A stretch of 56,601 bases of DNA from Candidatus Avimonas merdigallinarum (GCA_904377855.1 CAJFGS010000016.1:1-56601); one strand, 5' to 3'; shown: positions 6,195 to 15,286, numbered from the stretch's first letter. Translations and numbers: made by a program. The notes: generated from the letters alone by a model not told the origin.

Positions 6195-8231
6195 ATGAAA
6201 TATCGGGGTTTATTGGAAGATGGACAAGCCGCCCGTTTATTCCATCAGGGGGCGGCCGTGCATGCTTATGAGTGGCTTGGCTGCCACTATCTCGGGGATG
6301 AAACGTATGTGTTCCGCACCTGGGCGCCGTCGGCGCAGGGGGTGTCGCTGGCCGGCGATTTCAACGGCTGGGACGCCGCCGCCACGCCCATGCGGCGGGT
6401 TACGGACGCCGGCGTGTGGGAATGCACGGTTTCCGGCGTGCAGGAATACGACAATTACAAGTACTGCATCGCCGGGGCCGACGGCCAGACCCATATGAAG
6501 TCCGACCCGTACGGCTTCCATTTTGAAACCCGCCCGGCCAATTCCTCCCGGGTATACCGGCTGGAAGGCTACGAGTGGGGGGACGCGGACTGGTTCCGGC
6601 AGAAGGCGGAAAACACCATCTACGACTGCCCGGTGAATATTTACGAACTCCACCTGGGCTCCTGGCGGCGGTATCCCGACGGGAACGTGTTTTCCTACGG
6701 CAAGCTGGCGGACGAGCTGATCCCGTATGTGCAGGAGATGGGGTACACCCATATCGAACTGCTGCCGGTGATGGAATACCCCTACGACGGGTCGTGGGGA
6801 TACCAGGTCACGGGATATTATGCCCCCACCTCCCGCTACGGCGCGCCGAAGGATTTCATGGCCTTTGTGGACCGCTGCCACCAGGCGGGGATCGGGGTGA
6901 TCATCGACTGGGTGCCCGCCCACTTCCCCAAGGACGCCTGCGGGCTGTACCGGTACGACGGCGGCCCCTGCTACGAGTACGCCGACCCGCGCAAGGGGGA
7001 GCATTACGAATGGGGCACCTGCGTGTTCGATTACGCCCGGCCGGAGGTGCGCAGCTTCCTAATCAGCAACGCGATGTTCTGGCTGGAGCAGTACCACGTG
7101 GACGGCATCCGGGTGGACGCGGTGGCCTCCATGCTGTATCTCGATTATAACCGCCGGGACGGGGAATGGTTGCCCAACCAGTACGGCGGGAAGGAAAACC
7201 TGGAAGCGGTGGATTTCCTCCGGAGGCTGAACGAGGAGGTGTTCGCCGCCCACCCCAAGGCGATGATGATCGCGGAGGAGTCCACCTCCTGGCCGCTGGT
7301 GTCCCGGCCGACCAGTATGGGCGGGCTGGGCTTCAACTACAAGTGGAACATGGGCTGGATGAACGATATGCTCCGGTACATGTCCCTCGACCCGCTGGCG
7401 CGCAAATACAACCACGACAGCCTGACCTTCTCCTTCTTCTACGCCTTTTCGGAGAATTTCGTGCTCCCCATCTCCCACGACGAGGTGGTGCACGGCCAGG
7501 GCTCCCTCATCGGCAAGATGCCCGGCGGGTATGAGGAGAAGTTCGCCGGCGTGCGCACCTTCCTCGGGTATATGATGGCCCACCCCGGGAAGAAGCTGCT
7601 CTTTATGGGCTGCGAGTTCGGGCAGTTCAAGGAATGGGATTACGAAAGCGGGCTGGACTGGCTGCTGCTCGATTATGAATCCCACCGGATGATGAAGCAT
7701 TTTACCTGTTCGCTCAACCATTTCTACCGTGAGAACCCCGCCCTGTGGGAAAACGACTTTTCCTGGGAAGGCTTTTCCTGGATAGCGCACGACGATTACA
7801 CCCAGAGCGTCATCTGCTTCCGCCGGATCGACCACCGCGGGAACGAGCTGATTGCCGTGTGCAATTTCACCCCGGTGCGGCGGGACGGCTACCGCATCGG
7901 CGTGCCGGTCCACGGCACCTATACCGAGGTGTTCACCACCGACGCGGCGGAATTCGGGGGCACCGGGGTGCTCAACGGTACGCTGGACAGCGAGCGCAGG
8001 GAGATGCACGGGTTTGAACAGTCCCTGGTGCTGACGCTCCCCCCTCTTTCGGTCCTGTACCTCAAGCTGAAGAAGGCCAAGCCGGCGCGCAAATCCTCCC
8101 TCGCCCCGTCTGCAAAGGCGGCGGGGGCCGGCTCCGGGAAAAAGGCGGCCGGGAAGAGCGGGGCCGGGAAGGCAGGAAAAACGGCAGCCGGGAAAAAAAC
8201 CGCCGCCAAAAAGGCGGGCCGCACGGAATAA
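6195..8231 (+). CDS. glgB: 1,4-alpha-glucan branching enzyme with a basic Lys/Ala/Gly-rich tail
   Basis: Makes alpha-1,6 branches in glycogen (GH13). 678 residues from the ATG at 6195, which has GAAAGGAAGGG upstream; the longer open frame from 6057 lacks a site. It has an N-terminal CBM48 (TYVFRTWAPSAQGVSLAGDF, NGWD) and a catalytic barrel with GIGVIIDWVPAHFPKD, DGIRVDAVASMLYLDY (nucleophile Asp), AEEST (acid/base Glu) and SHDEVVHG, then the all-beta C domain. The body ends near residue ~625 (LPPLSVLYLKLKKA). The last ~50 residues are an unusual low-complexity basic tail (repeats of GKK, AAGK, AKKAG) like histone-H1 tails. First gene of the glgBCDA cluster, probably followed by a weak terminator and a separate glgC promoter. 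Confidence 0.96.
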   Translation: MKYRGLLEDGQAARLFHQGAAVHAYEWLGCHYLGDETYVFRTWAPSAQGVSLAGDFNGWDAAATPMRRVTDAGVWECTVSGVQEYDNYKYCIAGADGQTHMKSDPYGFHFETRPANSSRVYRLEGYEWGDADWFRQKAENTIYDCPVNIYELHLGSWRRYPDGNVFSYGKLADELIPYVQEMGYTHIELLPVMEYPYDGSWGYQVTGYYAPTSRYGAPKDFMAFVDRCHQAGIGVIIDWVPAHFPKDACGLYRYDGGPCYEYADPRKGEHYEWGTCVFDYARPEVRSFLISNAMFWLEQYHVDGIRVDAVASMLYLDYNRRDGEWLPNQYGGKENLEAVDFLRRLNEEVFAAHPKAMMIAEESTSWPLVSRPTSMGGLGFNYKWNMGWMNDMLRYMSLDPLARKYNHDSLTFSFFYAFSENFVLPISHDEVVHGQGSLIGKMPGGYEEKFAGVRTFLGYMMAHPGKKLLFMGCEFGQFKEWDYESGLDWLLLDYESHRMMKHFTCSLNHFYRENPALWENDFSWEGFSWIAHDDYTQSVICFRRIDHRGNELIAVCNFTPVRRDGYRIGVPVHGTYTEVFTTDAAEFGGTGVLNGTLDSERREMHGFEQSLVLTLPPLSVLYLKLKKAKPARKSSLAPSAKAAGAGSGKKAAGKSGAGKAGKTAAGKKTAAKKAGRTE

Positions 8232-8236
8232 CCCGG

Positions 8237-8262
8237 GCCGGCGCCGCATGCCGCCGGCTTTT
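8237..8262 (+). terminator. Weak terminator between glgB and glgC
   Basis: A 7-bp GC stem (GCCGGCG / CGCCGGC) with an 8-base loop is followed by only four T. It may attenuate rather than stop transcription between glgB and glgC. Confidence 0.45.
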
Positions 8263-8289
8263 GGGACGGCCCGCGGCAGGACGGGCTGG

Positions 8290-8318
8290 TTGAATAAGAT
8301 TTACAAATAGTATATAAT
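8290..8318 (+). promoter_or_regulatory. Predicted glgC promoter
   Basis: TTGAAT (8290-8295) and a perfect TATAAT (8313-8318) are spaced by 17 bases, 30 bases before the glgC start. This suggests that glgC-glgD-glgA can be transcribed apart from glgB. Confidence 0.7.
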
Positions 8319-8347
8319 AAATCGTTTATAACAAGGGGGAATCCGAC

Positions 8348-9562
8348 ATGTTTCGCAAACAGGAATGCGTGGCCATGCTGCTGGCCGGCGGGCAGGGGAG
8401 CCGTTTGTACGCGCTGACCCGGAACCTCGCCAAGCCGGCGGTCCCGTATGGCGGCAAGTACCGCATCATCGACTTCCCGCTGTCCAACTGCGTCAACTCC
8501 GGCATCGAGACGGTGGGGGTGCTGACCCAGTACCAGCCGCTGGTGCTCAACGACTACATAGGCTCCGGGCAGCCGTGGGATCTGGACCGCATGGACGCGG
8601 GCGTCCATGTGCTCCCGCCCTATCAGGGGAAGAAGGGCGCGGACTGGTACAAGGGCACGGCCAACGCCATTTATCAGAATATGGCGTTCATTGAGCGGTA
8701 CAGCCCGGAATATGTCCTGGTCCTCTCCGGCGACCATATTTACAAGATGGACTATTCCAAAATGATTGCGGAGCATAAAAAGAACAACGCCGACTGCACC
8801 ATTGCGGTAATCGAGGTGGAACTGTCGGAGGCCAGCCGGTTCGGGATCCTGAACACCAACCCGGACGGCACGATCTACGAGTTTGACGAAAAGCCCGCCC
8901 ACCCCAAGAGCAACCTGGCTTCGATGGGGATCTATGTCTTTAACTGGGATAAGCTCCGCAAGTACCTTACCGAGGACGAAAACGACCCGAAATCCTCCAA
9001 CGACTTCGGCAAAAACGTCCTGCCCGCCATGCTGAGTGCGGGGGAGCGGATGTATGCCTACCGCTTCTCCGGGTACTGGAAGGATGTGGGCACCATCGAT
9101 TCCCTGTGGGAAGCGAACATGGACCTGCTCAACCCGAAGGTGCCGCTCGACCTGTCGGTGCCGGACTGGAAGATTTATTCCCGCAACCCCGGCCTGCCGC
9201 CCCATTTCGTCGGGGAAGGCGCCAAGGTGCAGAACAGCATGATTTCGGAGGGCGGCAATATTTACGGCGAGGTGGATTTTTCGGTCCTGTTCTCGGGCGT
9301 GACCGTGGAAAAGGGCGCCGAGGTGCGGGACTCCATCCTGATGCCGGGCGCCAGGGTGATGGCCGGCGCCAAGGTGCAGTATGCGATTGTCGCGGAGAAC
9401 GCGGTGATCGGCGAAGGGGCGACGGTCGGCTCCCGCCCCGAAGAGACCGAGCGGATTGAGGACTGGGGGGTCGCGGTGGTGGCCTCCGGGGTCACGGTGG
9501 GCCGCGGCTGCGTCGTCCCGCCCAAAGGCATGGTGGACAGCGACCTGGAAGATGTGCGGTGA
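8348..9562 (+). CDS. glgC: Glucose-1-phosphate adenylyltransferase
   Basis: Makes ADP-glucose from glucose-1-phosphate and ATP, the committed step of glycogen synthesis. 404 residues with AAGGGGG before the ATG. The nucleotidyltransferase signature [14 protein letters not shown] is followed by [20 protein letters not shown]; later DHIYKMDY carries the catalytic Asp, FDEKP and [10 protein letters not shown] bind sugar, and [19 protein letters not shown] closes the domain. The C-terminal left-handed beta helix has hexapeptide-like repeats ([24 protein letters not shown]). Followed at once by glgD, whose product probably forms the hetero-oligomer. Confidence 0.97.
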   Translation: MFRKQECVAMLLAGGQGSRLYALTRNLAKPAVPYGGKYRIIDFPLSNCVNSGIETVGVLTQYQPLVLNDYIGSGQPWDLDRMDAGVHVLPPYQGKKGADWYKGTANAIYQNMAFIERYSPEYVLVLSGDHIYKMDYSKMIAEHKKNNADCTIAVIEVELSEASRFGILNTNPDGTIYEFDEKPAHPKSNLASMGIYVFNWDKLRKYLTEDENDPKSSNDFGKNVLPAMLSAGERMYAYRFSGYWKDVGTIDSLWEANMDLLNPKVPLDLSVPDWKIYSRNPGLPPHFVGEGAKVQNSMISEGGNIYGEVDFSVLFSGVTVEKGAEVRDSILMPGARVMAGAKVQYAIVAENAVIGEGATVGSRPEETERIEDWGVAVVASGVTVGRGCVVPPKGMVDSDLEDVR

Positions 9563-9638
9563 TGCCGGCGCGGGGGCCGGCGGGATGCCGCCCCGCGTCC
9601 GGAATGCAACCAATTCCTAGAAAGGGATGACATACAGA

Positions 9639-10751
9639 ATGCGTAATAATAACGTGATGGGGATCCTCTTCCCCAATATGCACGACGAGGCGCTGCCCGC
9701 CCTGACCGGCGGCCGGCCGTTCGGCTCGATCCCCTTCGGCGGGCGGTACCGCCTGATTGACTTCGCGCTGTCCAACCTGGTCAACGCCGGCATTTCCAAG
9801 GTGGGGATTGTGACCCAGGACAATTACCAATCGCTGATGGATCACATCGGCTCGGGGAAGGCGTGGGACCTTTCCCGGAAGAACGAGGGGCTGTATTTTC
9901 TCCCCCCGGTGGCCATGTCCGACGAGCTCTATGCCGGGCGGATCGCCTCCCTGATGGGGATCCGGCCCTTTTTCCGCAATTCCAAGGAGGAGTATGTAAT
10001 CCTGTCCGACTGCCACGTGGTCGGGAACGTGGATTACGACAAGATGCTGGACGCCCACATGGAATCGGGGGCGGACATCACCATCGCCTGCAAGCACGGG
10101 GACGCCCCGCGCCTGAGCGACGACCTCCAGCTTTGGATGGGGGAGGACGGCCGGGTCAACGACATCATGCTGGGCGATTGCCCGACAGGGGAATGCGATT
10201 ACAGCCTGGGCATCTACATCATGCGCAAGGATTTCCTGACCCGGATGCTGGAGTCGGCCGTCAGCCGCAACCAGATGAACTTCGATCGGGATATCCTGCT
10301 GCGCCATATCGGCGATATCCGGATTTACGGCTACCGCATCCCGGAATACACCGCCGTGATTTCCTCGCCCGGCAGCTTTTTCCGCGCGAATATGGAACTG
10401 CTCAAGCCCGATGTGCGCGCCGCCCTGTTCCAGCCCCAGCGCCCGATTTACACCAAGGTGCGGGACGCCGCCCCGGCGGTATACGGGCTGCATGCCGCGG
10501 TGAACAACTCGCTGGTGGCGGACGGCTGCTTTATCGAAGGGGAGGTGCGCAACTCGATCATCTTCCGGGATGTGCGGATTGCGCGGGACACCCATATCGA
10601 AAACAGCATCGTCATGCAGGGGGCCGTCGTCTGCGAAAAGACCTCCCTGAACTGCGCGGTACTGGACAAGGATGTGGTGGTAAAGGCCAGCCGCAGCCTG
10701 TGCGGGGCGGAGGACTATCCCATCTTTGTGGAAAAGGGCACCGTCGTTTGA
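9639..10751 (+). CDS. glgD: GlgD, ADP-glucose pyrophosphorylase regulatory/non-catalytic subunit
   Basis: 370-residue GlgC paralogue typical of Firmicutes, known to stimulate GlgC rather than act as the main catalyst. The start at 9639 fits RNNNVMGILFPNMHDEALP; AAAGGG lies upstream and an in-frame ATG at 9627 overlaps that site. The region equivalent to the catalytic GGxGxRL loop reads LPALTGGRPFGSIPFGGRYR, so the key Gly-rich motif and Arg are altered, as expected for GlgD. The acceptor-site Asp (YKMDY in GlgC) is replaced in the segment SDCHVVGNVDYDKML. A C-terminal beta helix is present (NSLVADGCFIEGEVRNSIIF). It lies 76 bases after glgC and 36 before glgA. Confidence 0.93.
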   Translation: MRNNNVMGILFPNMHDEALPALTGGRPFGSIPFGGRYRLIDFALSNLVNAGISKVGIVTQDNYQSLMDHIGSGKAWDLSRKNEGLYFLPPVAMSDELYAGRIASLMGIRPFFRNSKEEYVILSDCHVVGNVDYDKMLDAHMESGADITIACKHGDAPRLSDDLQLWMGEDGRVNDIMLGDCPTGECDYSLGIYIMRKDFLTRMLESAVSRNQMNFDRDILLRHIGDIRIYGYRIPEYTAVISSPGSFFRANMELLKPDVRAALFQPQRPIYTKVRDAAPAVYGLHAAVNNSLVADGCFIEGEVRNSIIFRDVRIARDTHIENSIVMQGAVVCEKTSLNCAVLDKDVVVKASRSLCGAEDYPIFVEKGTVV

Positions 10752-10787
10752 CGCCGGCCCCGCTGTGAGAAAGGAGCGAATGACTGT

Positions 10788-12209
10788 ATGAAGGTGTTGT
10801 TTGTAACCAGCGAAGCGGTCCCCTTTGCCGCCTCCGGCGGGCTGGCGGATGTGTCGGGGGCGCTGCCCCACGCGCTGCGCACGCGGCTGATCGGCTGCCG
10901 CGTGGTGCTGCCCCTGTATGAAAGCGTGCCGCAGGAGCTGAGGGAAAATATGACGTTCCTCACCAGCCTGTCGGTGCCGGTCGCCTGGCGGCGGCAGTAC
11001 TGCGGGGTGTTCGAGGCACGGTACAACGGCGTGATCTACTACCTGCTGGACAACCAGTATTATTTCAAGCGCCCCGGGCTGTACGGCCACTACGACGACG
11101 CGGAGCGGTTTGCCTTCCTTTCCCGCGCGGCGCTGGAGATGCTCAGCTGCATCGACTTCCGGCCGGACGTCATCCACGCCAACGACTGGCAGTGCGCGCT
11201 GGTGCCGGTGTATTATTCCCTTTTCTACGCCCAGCGGGAAGGGTACGAGAATATCAAGACGGTGTTCACCATCCACAATATCCAGTACCAGGGCAAATAC
11301 GGGATGGAAATCCTGGAGGATGTGTTCGGCATCCCGCGGGACGCCCGTTCGATTGTAGAGCAGGACGGCTGCGTCAACCTCATGAAGGGCGCGATCGAAA
11401 GCGCCCACAGGGTCACCACCGTCAGCCCCAGCTACGCGCAGGAAATCCTCGACCCCTGGTATTCCCACGGGCTGGACAGCATCCTGCGGGCCCGGGAATG
11501 GAAGCTGACCGGGATCCTCAACGGGATCGATACCGACAGCTACAACCCGGAAACCGACCCCGACATCTACGCGCAGTATTCGGCGGATAACCCGTCCGGC
11601 AAGGCGGAAAACAAGCTCGCTTTGCAGGAGCGGCTGAACCTCCCGCCCCGCGCCGACGTGCCGATGATCACCATGGTCACCCGCCTGGTCTCCCATAAGG
11701 GGCTGGATCTGGTCAAGTATGTGCTGGCCGAGCTGCTGCAGGAGGATATCCAGTTCGTGCTGCTCGGATCGGGCGACTGGGTGTACGAGAACTTCTTCCG
11801 GGAGATGCAGGACCGCTTCCCGGACAAAATGCGGTACTGCTTCGGCTTTGTGCCGGAACTGGCCCGCAAGATTTACGCGGGCGGCGATATCTTCCTCATG
11901 CCGTCCAAGAGCGAGCCGTGCGGCTTGTCCCAGATGGTGGCCTGCCGGTATGGCACCGTCCCGGTGGTGCGGGAGACCGGCGGCCTGAAGGACAGCATTG
12001 CCGACTGCGGCGACGGGCACGGCATGGGCTTTACCTTCAAGACCTATAACGCCAACGATATGCTGTACGCCATCCGGCGTTCCCTGGGCGCTTACGCGAA
12101 CAAGAACGACTGGCCGATCCTGATGGACCGCGCCATGCGGACCGATTTCAGCTGGGGGCGTTCCGCCAACGAATATATCAAGCTGTACCGTTCCCTGGTG
12201 AATGAATAA
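10788..12209 (+). CDS. glgA: Glycogen synthase (ADP-glucose type)
   Basis: GT5 enzyme that extends alpha-1,4-glucan chains with ADP-glucose; 473 residues, normal length. GAAAGGAGCG precedes the ATG. Typical motifs are MKVLFVTSEAVPFAASGGLADV, DVIHANDWQCALVP, FTIHNIQYQGKYG, HRVTTVSPSYAQEIL, LNGIDTDSYNP, MVTRLVSHKGLDL, LMPSKSEPCGLSQM and the final TxGGLxD-like RETGGLKDSI. The N-terminal KxGG loop of classical GlgA, whose Lys contacts ADP-glucose, reads ASGG here. Last gene of the glycogen cluster; it overlaps the spurious start of the next frame and is followed by a membrane-anchored hypothetical gene. Confidence 0.96.
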   Translation: MKVLFVTSEAVPFAASGGLADVSGALPHALRTRLIGCRVVLPLYESVPQELRENMTFLTSLSVPVAWRRQYCGVFEARYNGVIYYLLDNQYYFKRPGLYGHYDDAERFAFLSRAALEMLSCIDFRPDVIHANDWQCALVPVYYSLFYAQREGYENIKTVFTIHNIQYQGKYGMEILEDVFGIPRDARSIVEQDGCVNLMKGAIESAHRVTTVSPSYAQEILDPWYSHGLDSILRAREWKLTGILNGIDTDSYNPETDPDIYAQYSADNPSGKAENKLALQERLNLPPRADVPMITMVTRLVSHKGLDLVKYVLAELLQEDIQFVLLGSGDWVYENFFREMQDRFPDKMRYCFGFVPELARKIYAGGDIFLMPSKSEPCGLSQMVACRYGTVPVVRETGGLKDSIADCGDGHGMGFTFKTYNANDMLYAIRRSLGAYANKNDWPILMDRAMRTDFSWGRSANEYIKLYRSLVNE

Positions 12210-12288
12210 TTCGTTCGAGGGGCGCCACCGCATGCCTATTTGTGCCGCGGGGCGCCCCTCGGCTTGTTCCGAAGAAAGGGGGAGCGGG

Positions 12289-12906
12289 GTGGAGAAAAAC
12301 CGCCGAAAAGTCCGGCTGCTGGCGGCGGCCCTGGCCGCCGTCCTGTTCCTCGCGGCGAGCGTGGGCGCGCTGTGCCTTGGCCTGCGCGCCCGTTCGGAAG
12401 CGCGGGAGGAGGCCGGGGAGAACGAGGCGCGGCTGCTGGCCGCCTTTTATACCGCGCTGGAGGAACTGTCGGTCCCTCTGACCCAGCTGGAACTGGATCA
12501 GAGTGCGTCAGGGCTGGACTTCTGGCTGGAGGAGGTCACGGAGGGCCTGGAGCGGCTCGGCTATTACCTTGACTTTGCCCGCCCGTGGATGGCGCCGGAG
12601 GAGGACGAGGAGGCCGCTTTGGGGAAGCGCTACCACCTGGCGGCCTCCTGCCTCCAGGGGGGCGGCCCTGCGGAGTCCAGCCTGTACATCCCGCCGTTTC
12701 TGGAGGATGGGGAGCTCTCCGAGCCGGAGCGGAAAATCCTCCATGTCCTGTTCCTGGATACCAAGCAGATTCTCTGCGATATGGCGCCGGAGCAGGAGGG
12801 AGGGGAATACGCCCTGACGCCCGCGCAGGTGTATGCGCGGCTGGGGCAGATGGTCAAAACCATGGTGGACGGCCTGTATGCCCTAGAAGGGTATCCCCTT
12901 ATTTGA
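12289..12906 (+). CDS. Membrane-anchored hypothetical protein
   Basis: A 205-residue protein from the GTG at 12289, which has AAAGGGGGAG upstream; the frame extends back to 12202 without a site. Residues 1-8 are basic (KNRRKVR), then a signal-anchor helix follows at ~9-32 (LLAAALAAVLFLAASVGALC). The rest is helical and acidic (LEELSVPLTQLELD, FWLEEVTEGLERLGYYLDF) and probably extracytoplasmic. The helical outside domain recalls germination or spore-membrane proteins, but I recognise no family. It lies 79 bases after glgA and may be co-transcribed with the glycogen genes, though functionally it looks unrelated. Confidence 0.6.
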   Translation: MEKNRRKVRLLAAALAAVLFLAASVGALCLGLRARSEAREEAGENEARLLAAFYTALEELSVPLTQLELDQSASGLDFWLEEVTEGLERLGYYLDFARPWMAPEEDEEAALGKRYHLAASCLQGGGPAESSLYIPPFLEDGELSEPERKILHVLFLDTKQILCDMAPEQEGGEYALTPAQVYARLGQMVKTMVDGLYALEGYPLI

Positions 12907-12908
12907 GC

Positions 12909-12943
12909 GAGGCGAAATCCGCATAGGACCGGTTCTCATCCAC
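12909..12943 (-). pseudogene. Relic of a lipoprotein gene like the one at 24223-25008
   Basis: These 35 bases match 24506-24540 at 32 positions. On the minus strand they encode VDENRSYADFAS, against VDGNRSYADFAS in the intact lipoprotein. Nothing else of that gene is visible around it, so this looks like the last piece of a decayed paralogue. The rest of the 215-base gap to 13122 holds nothing I can assign. Confidence 0.55.
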
Positions 12944-13121
12944 CGTCCGCCCCGGGGATGGAAGCCCAGCATAGAAAAATAGGAGGCCTGCCCTGCGCCG
13001 CCTGTACGCCGGCTTGCAGGACGGGCCGTATCTTTCTGCCGGCCGCAGACGCCTGTGACGGGACGGCCGCCGCCTCCTGCATGGCGGAGGGCGGAACGCT
13101 GCCCGGCGAGGGCGTTCCCGG

Positions 13122-14387
13122 CTACTGCCGCAGCAGGGAGAGCAGGTTTTCCACCTCCCGCTGCCCCACCTCCTTGGAATAGGTCTGTCCGGCGGAGGGG
13201 GAGCGCGCCCCCGCCTGGAAGCTGCTGTAATTATAAAACGCCATCCCCGTCACCTCGGGCTGCCCCCGGAGGAATTCCACCGAACGCTTCATGACGTCGT
13301 CGTGGCCGGCCCACTCGTCCTTCCCCTGCCCGGCGTATACGTCGGGGGACATCCCGGTTTTATATAGGCCCAGCCCGACATACAGCCGCACCGAAGCATG
13401 GCGGGGATAGCCGGCCCACTGCTTTACCGCTTCGTCAAACGGGGCGGCGGAGTTTTCAAAGCCGAAATAGATTTGGGGGCAGATGTAATCCACATAGCCG
13501 GGGACGGCGATCCACGCCGCGACATCGGCGTAAAGGGAAGAATAGTTCTTTTCCACATGGTAATCCGGGCTGACGCCGAAAACGCATCCTTCCCGGGAAT
13601 GGGCCTTTTGATAAGCCCCGGCTACCAGCACATCGACCTGCGCCCTCCGCCAGTCCGCCACCCCCAGCGCGCCGCCCTCGGCGGTGTAGGCGGCGTAGGC
13701 CTCTTCTTCGAACGGGGCGGGGGCGTCGGGCGGGACGGCCGCGGCGTTGGACGGGTAAAAATAATCGTCAAACTGGACGCCGTCCACCGGGTAGTTGTCC
13801 ACGACCTCCGCCAACCCCTGCAGAATCAAGGACTGCGCTTCCTCCGACGCGGGGTTGTAATAGTAGCAGGGGGTTCCGCCGGAATCCACCGAAAAGATGT
13901 CCTCGCATCCGGCGTTCTCCCGCTTTACCCCGATGCGGTAGGGGTTTATCCAGGCGTGCAGCTCCAGCCCGCGCGCATGGGCGGCCTCCACCGCGTAGGC
14001 GAGGGGATCGAACCCGCCCTCGATCAGGGCCTCCACGGCGGCGGCCGGGGGGAATAGTTTGCTTGGGTAATACGCGTCGCTCATGGCGCGGACATGGAAA
14101 AACACCGTGTTCAGCCCATAGGAGGCGATGTTTTCCATCATCCCGTCCAGCGCGGCTTCGGCCTGCGCCTGGGTTTTGCCTTTGAGCAGGGCGTTGAGCT
14201 CGATATAGGAAACCCATACGCCGCGGAATTCCTCTTCCGGGGAGGGGCGCTCCCCGCTGTAAGAGGGCGGCGTCCCGCCGCTTTCCGGCGGAGCGGAATC
14301 GTCCGGCGTACGGGGCAGGCGGCAGCCGGATGCCAAAAGGCAGAGGCCGGCTAGACAGGCGCTCAATCGGATTTTCCAGCTTTTCAT
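13122..14387 (-). CDS. GHL10-like glycoside hydrolase lipoprotein (DUF187/YngK type)
   Basis: 421 residues with a lipobox near residue 22 (CLLASGC), so it should be anchored outside the membrane. After a Pro/Ser-rich linker the domain starts with EFRGVWVSYIELNALL and continues NTVFFHVRAMSDAYYPSKLFP, ARGLELHAWINPYRIGV and VDNYPVDGVQFDDYFYP, the pattern of the glycosyl-hydrolase-like 10 family (COG1649). These are barrel proteins thought to act on cell-wall or other polysaccharides; the substrate is unknown. The acidic pair in QFDDYFY is a likely part of the active site. The start has GGGGGA upstream. It is divergent from the DUF1294 gene. Confidence 0.88.
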   Translation of the reverse strand: MKSWKIRLSACLAGLCLLASGCRLPRTPDDSAPPESGGTPPSYSGERPSPEEEFRGVWVSYIELNALLKGKTQAQAEAALDGMMENIASYGLNTVFFHVRAMSDAYYPSKLFPPAAAVEALIEGGFDPLAYAVEAAHARGLELHAWINPYRIGVKRENAGCEDIFSVDSGGTPCYYYNPASEEAQSLILQGLAEVVDNYPVDGVQFDDYFYPSNAAAVPPDAPAPFEEEAYAAYTAEGGALGVADWRRAQVDVLVAGAYQKAHSREGCVFGVSPDYHVEKNYSSLYADVAAWIAVPGYVDYICPQIYFGFENSAAPFDEAVKQWAGYPRHASVRLYVGLGLYKTGMSPDVYAGQGKDEWAGHDDVMKRSVEFLRGQPEVTGMAFYNYSSFQAGARSPSAGQTYSKEVGQREVENLLSLLRQ

Positions 14388-14465
14388 CAGCGTATCCCCC
14401 GTTTCCTCCCGGAGCCGAATGCATGGGCGCGGGAAGCAGCAGGTTGTTTTCGCGGGCAGGCCTTC

Positions 14466-14494
14466 TTGACAGGGCGGGGAAGATGGGGTAGGAT
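14466..14494 (+). promoter_or_regulatory. Predicted promoter for the DUF1294 gene
   Basis: TTGACA (14466-14471) and TAGGAT (14489-14494) are spaced by 17 bases, about 75 bases before the start codon. Confidence 0.5.
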
Positions 14495-14569
14495 GGCGGA
14501 AAGCCGCGCGGCAAAAGCGGACTTGTCCCCCTTTTATATATGCCGCGGCGGCGGAAAGGATGACTGCCC

Positions 14570-14881
14570 ATGCCGAAATTGCCTTTTTTTGTGTCCGTGG
14601 GGCTGGTTTATGTCGGCGTTATCAGCCTGCTGTCCGCTGTGGTCACCGTTTGGGATAAGCGGCAGGCGGCGGCGCACAGGCGGCGGGTCCCCGAAGCGAC
14701 GCTGTTTGCGCTGGCCCTGCTGGGCGGCTCGGCCGCCATGTACCTGACCATGCGGCGAATCCGCCACAAAACCCGGAAACGGAAATTTATGGTGGGGATC
14801 CCGCTGATTTTTTTAATACAGCTGGCGGCCGCGGCCGGGATTGGCTTCTGGCTGAATGGGAGCGGGGGAGCCCTTTGGTGA
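14570..14881 (+). CDS. DUF1294 family small membrane protein
   Basis: 103 residues with three hydrophobic segments (about residues 5-25, 45-60 and 75-93). VTVWDKRQAAAHRRRVPEAT followed by LFALALLGGSAAMYLTMRRI, RHKTRKRKF and GIPLIFLIQLAA is the characteristic DUF1294 pattern (WDKxxA...RRVPE..L...A..GG..G...gm...RHKT.K..F). Function is unknown. GGAAAGGATG precedes the start. Its 3' end lies only ~15 bases from an integrase remnant, so foreign DNA was probably once inserted right behind it. Confidence 0.88.
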   Translation: MPKLPFFVSVGLVYVGVISLLSAVVTVWDKRQAAAHRRRVPEATLFALALLGGSAAMYLTMRRIRHKTRKRKFMVGIPLIFLIQLAAAAGIGFWLNGSGGALW

Positions 14882-14897
14882 GGGGGCGCAGCGGAAT

Positions 14898-15116
14898 ATG
14901 GCGGCGTATGCCGATGGAAGTACCGCCACCCGTTTTCATGAACTGCGCCATAGCTGCGCCGGCATTTTGCTTGAGCAGGGGTATTCGCTCAGGGGCATAC
15001 AGGGGCAGCTTAGACATGCCGATATCCGGATGACCTCCCGCTACTCCCACCTGGACATCAGCCGAAAGAAAAAGAGTGCGGAATTGATGGCAAAGTCCTT
15101 TCCGGAAAGGTGTTAG
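14898..15116 (+). pseudogene. C-terminal remnant of a tyrosine recombinase (integrase)
   Basis: The frame encodes only the end of a phage/ICE-type integrase: FHELRHSCAGILLEQGY carries the HxxR box, then LRGIQGQLRHADIRMTSRYSHLD has the second His region and the nucleophile Tyr, and it ends SRKKKSAELMAKSFPERC. The N-terminal arm-binding and core-binding domains and the first catalytic Arg are absent, so it cannot be active. The 3' end faces tRNA-Pro 200 bases away, which is the usual layout of an element integrated at a tRNA gene. I read this as a scar after loss of most of the element. Confidence 0.85.
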
Positions 15117-15183
15117 AACTAGTGTTAGAACTCGGCGGAAATCCGGGAAAACCACGACGAGGAAAATATCCGGTAAAAAGCCG

Positions 15184-15218
15184 CGAAGCCTTGAAAACAC
15201 TACGTTTTCAAGGCTTCG
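15184..15218 (+). terminator. Strong hairpin after the integrase remnant
   Basis: A perfect 15-bp stem (CGAAGCCTTGAAAAC, loop ACTAC) is followed by TTGTTTG. It is probably the old terminator of the integrase gene. Confidence 0.55.
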
Positions 15219-15286
15219 TTGTTTGTAAGGGCGATACAAAAAAGATCCAGCTTAAACGCGGGACGCCCATTGGAACAAAAGAAAAA

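Noticed and set aside
9492-12233. A 913-codon minus-strand frame opposite glgD and glgA
   Set aside because: A shadow of GC-rich genes on the other strand with His/Val/Gly-biased composition and no family resemblance.
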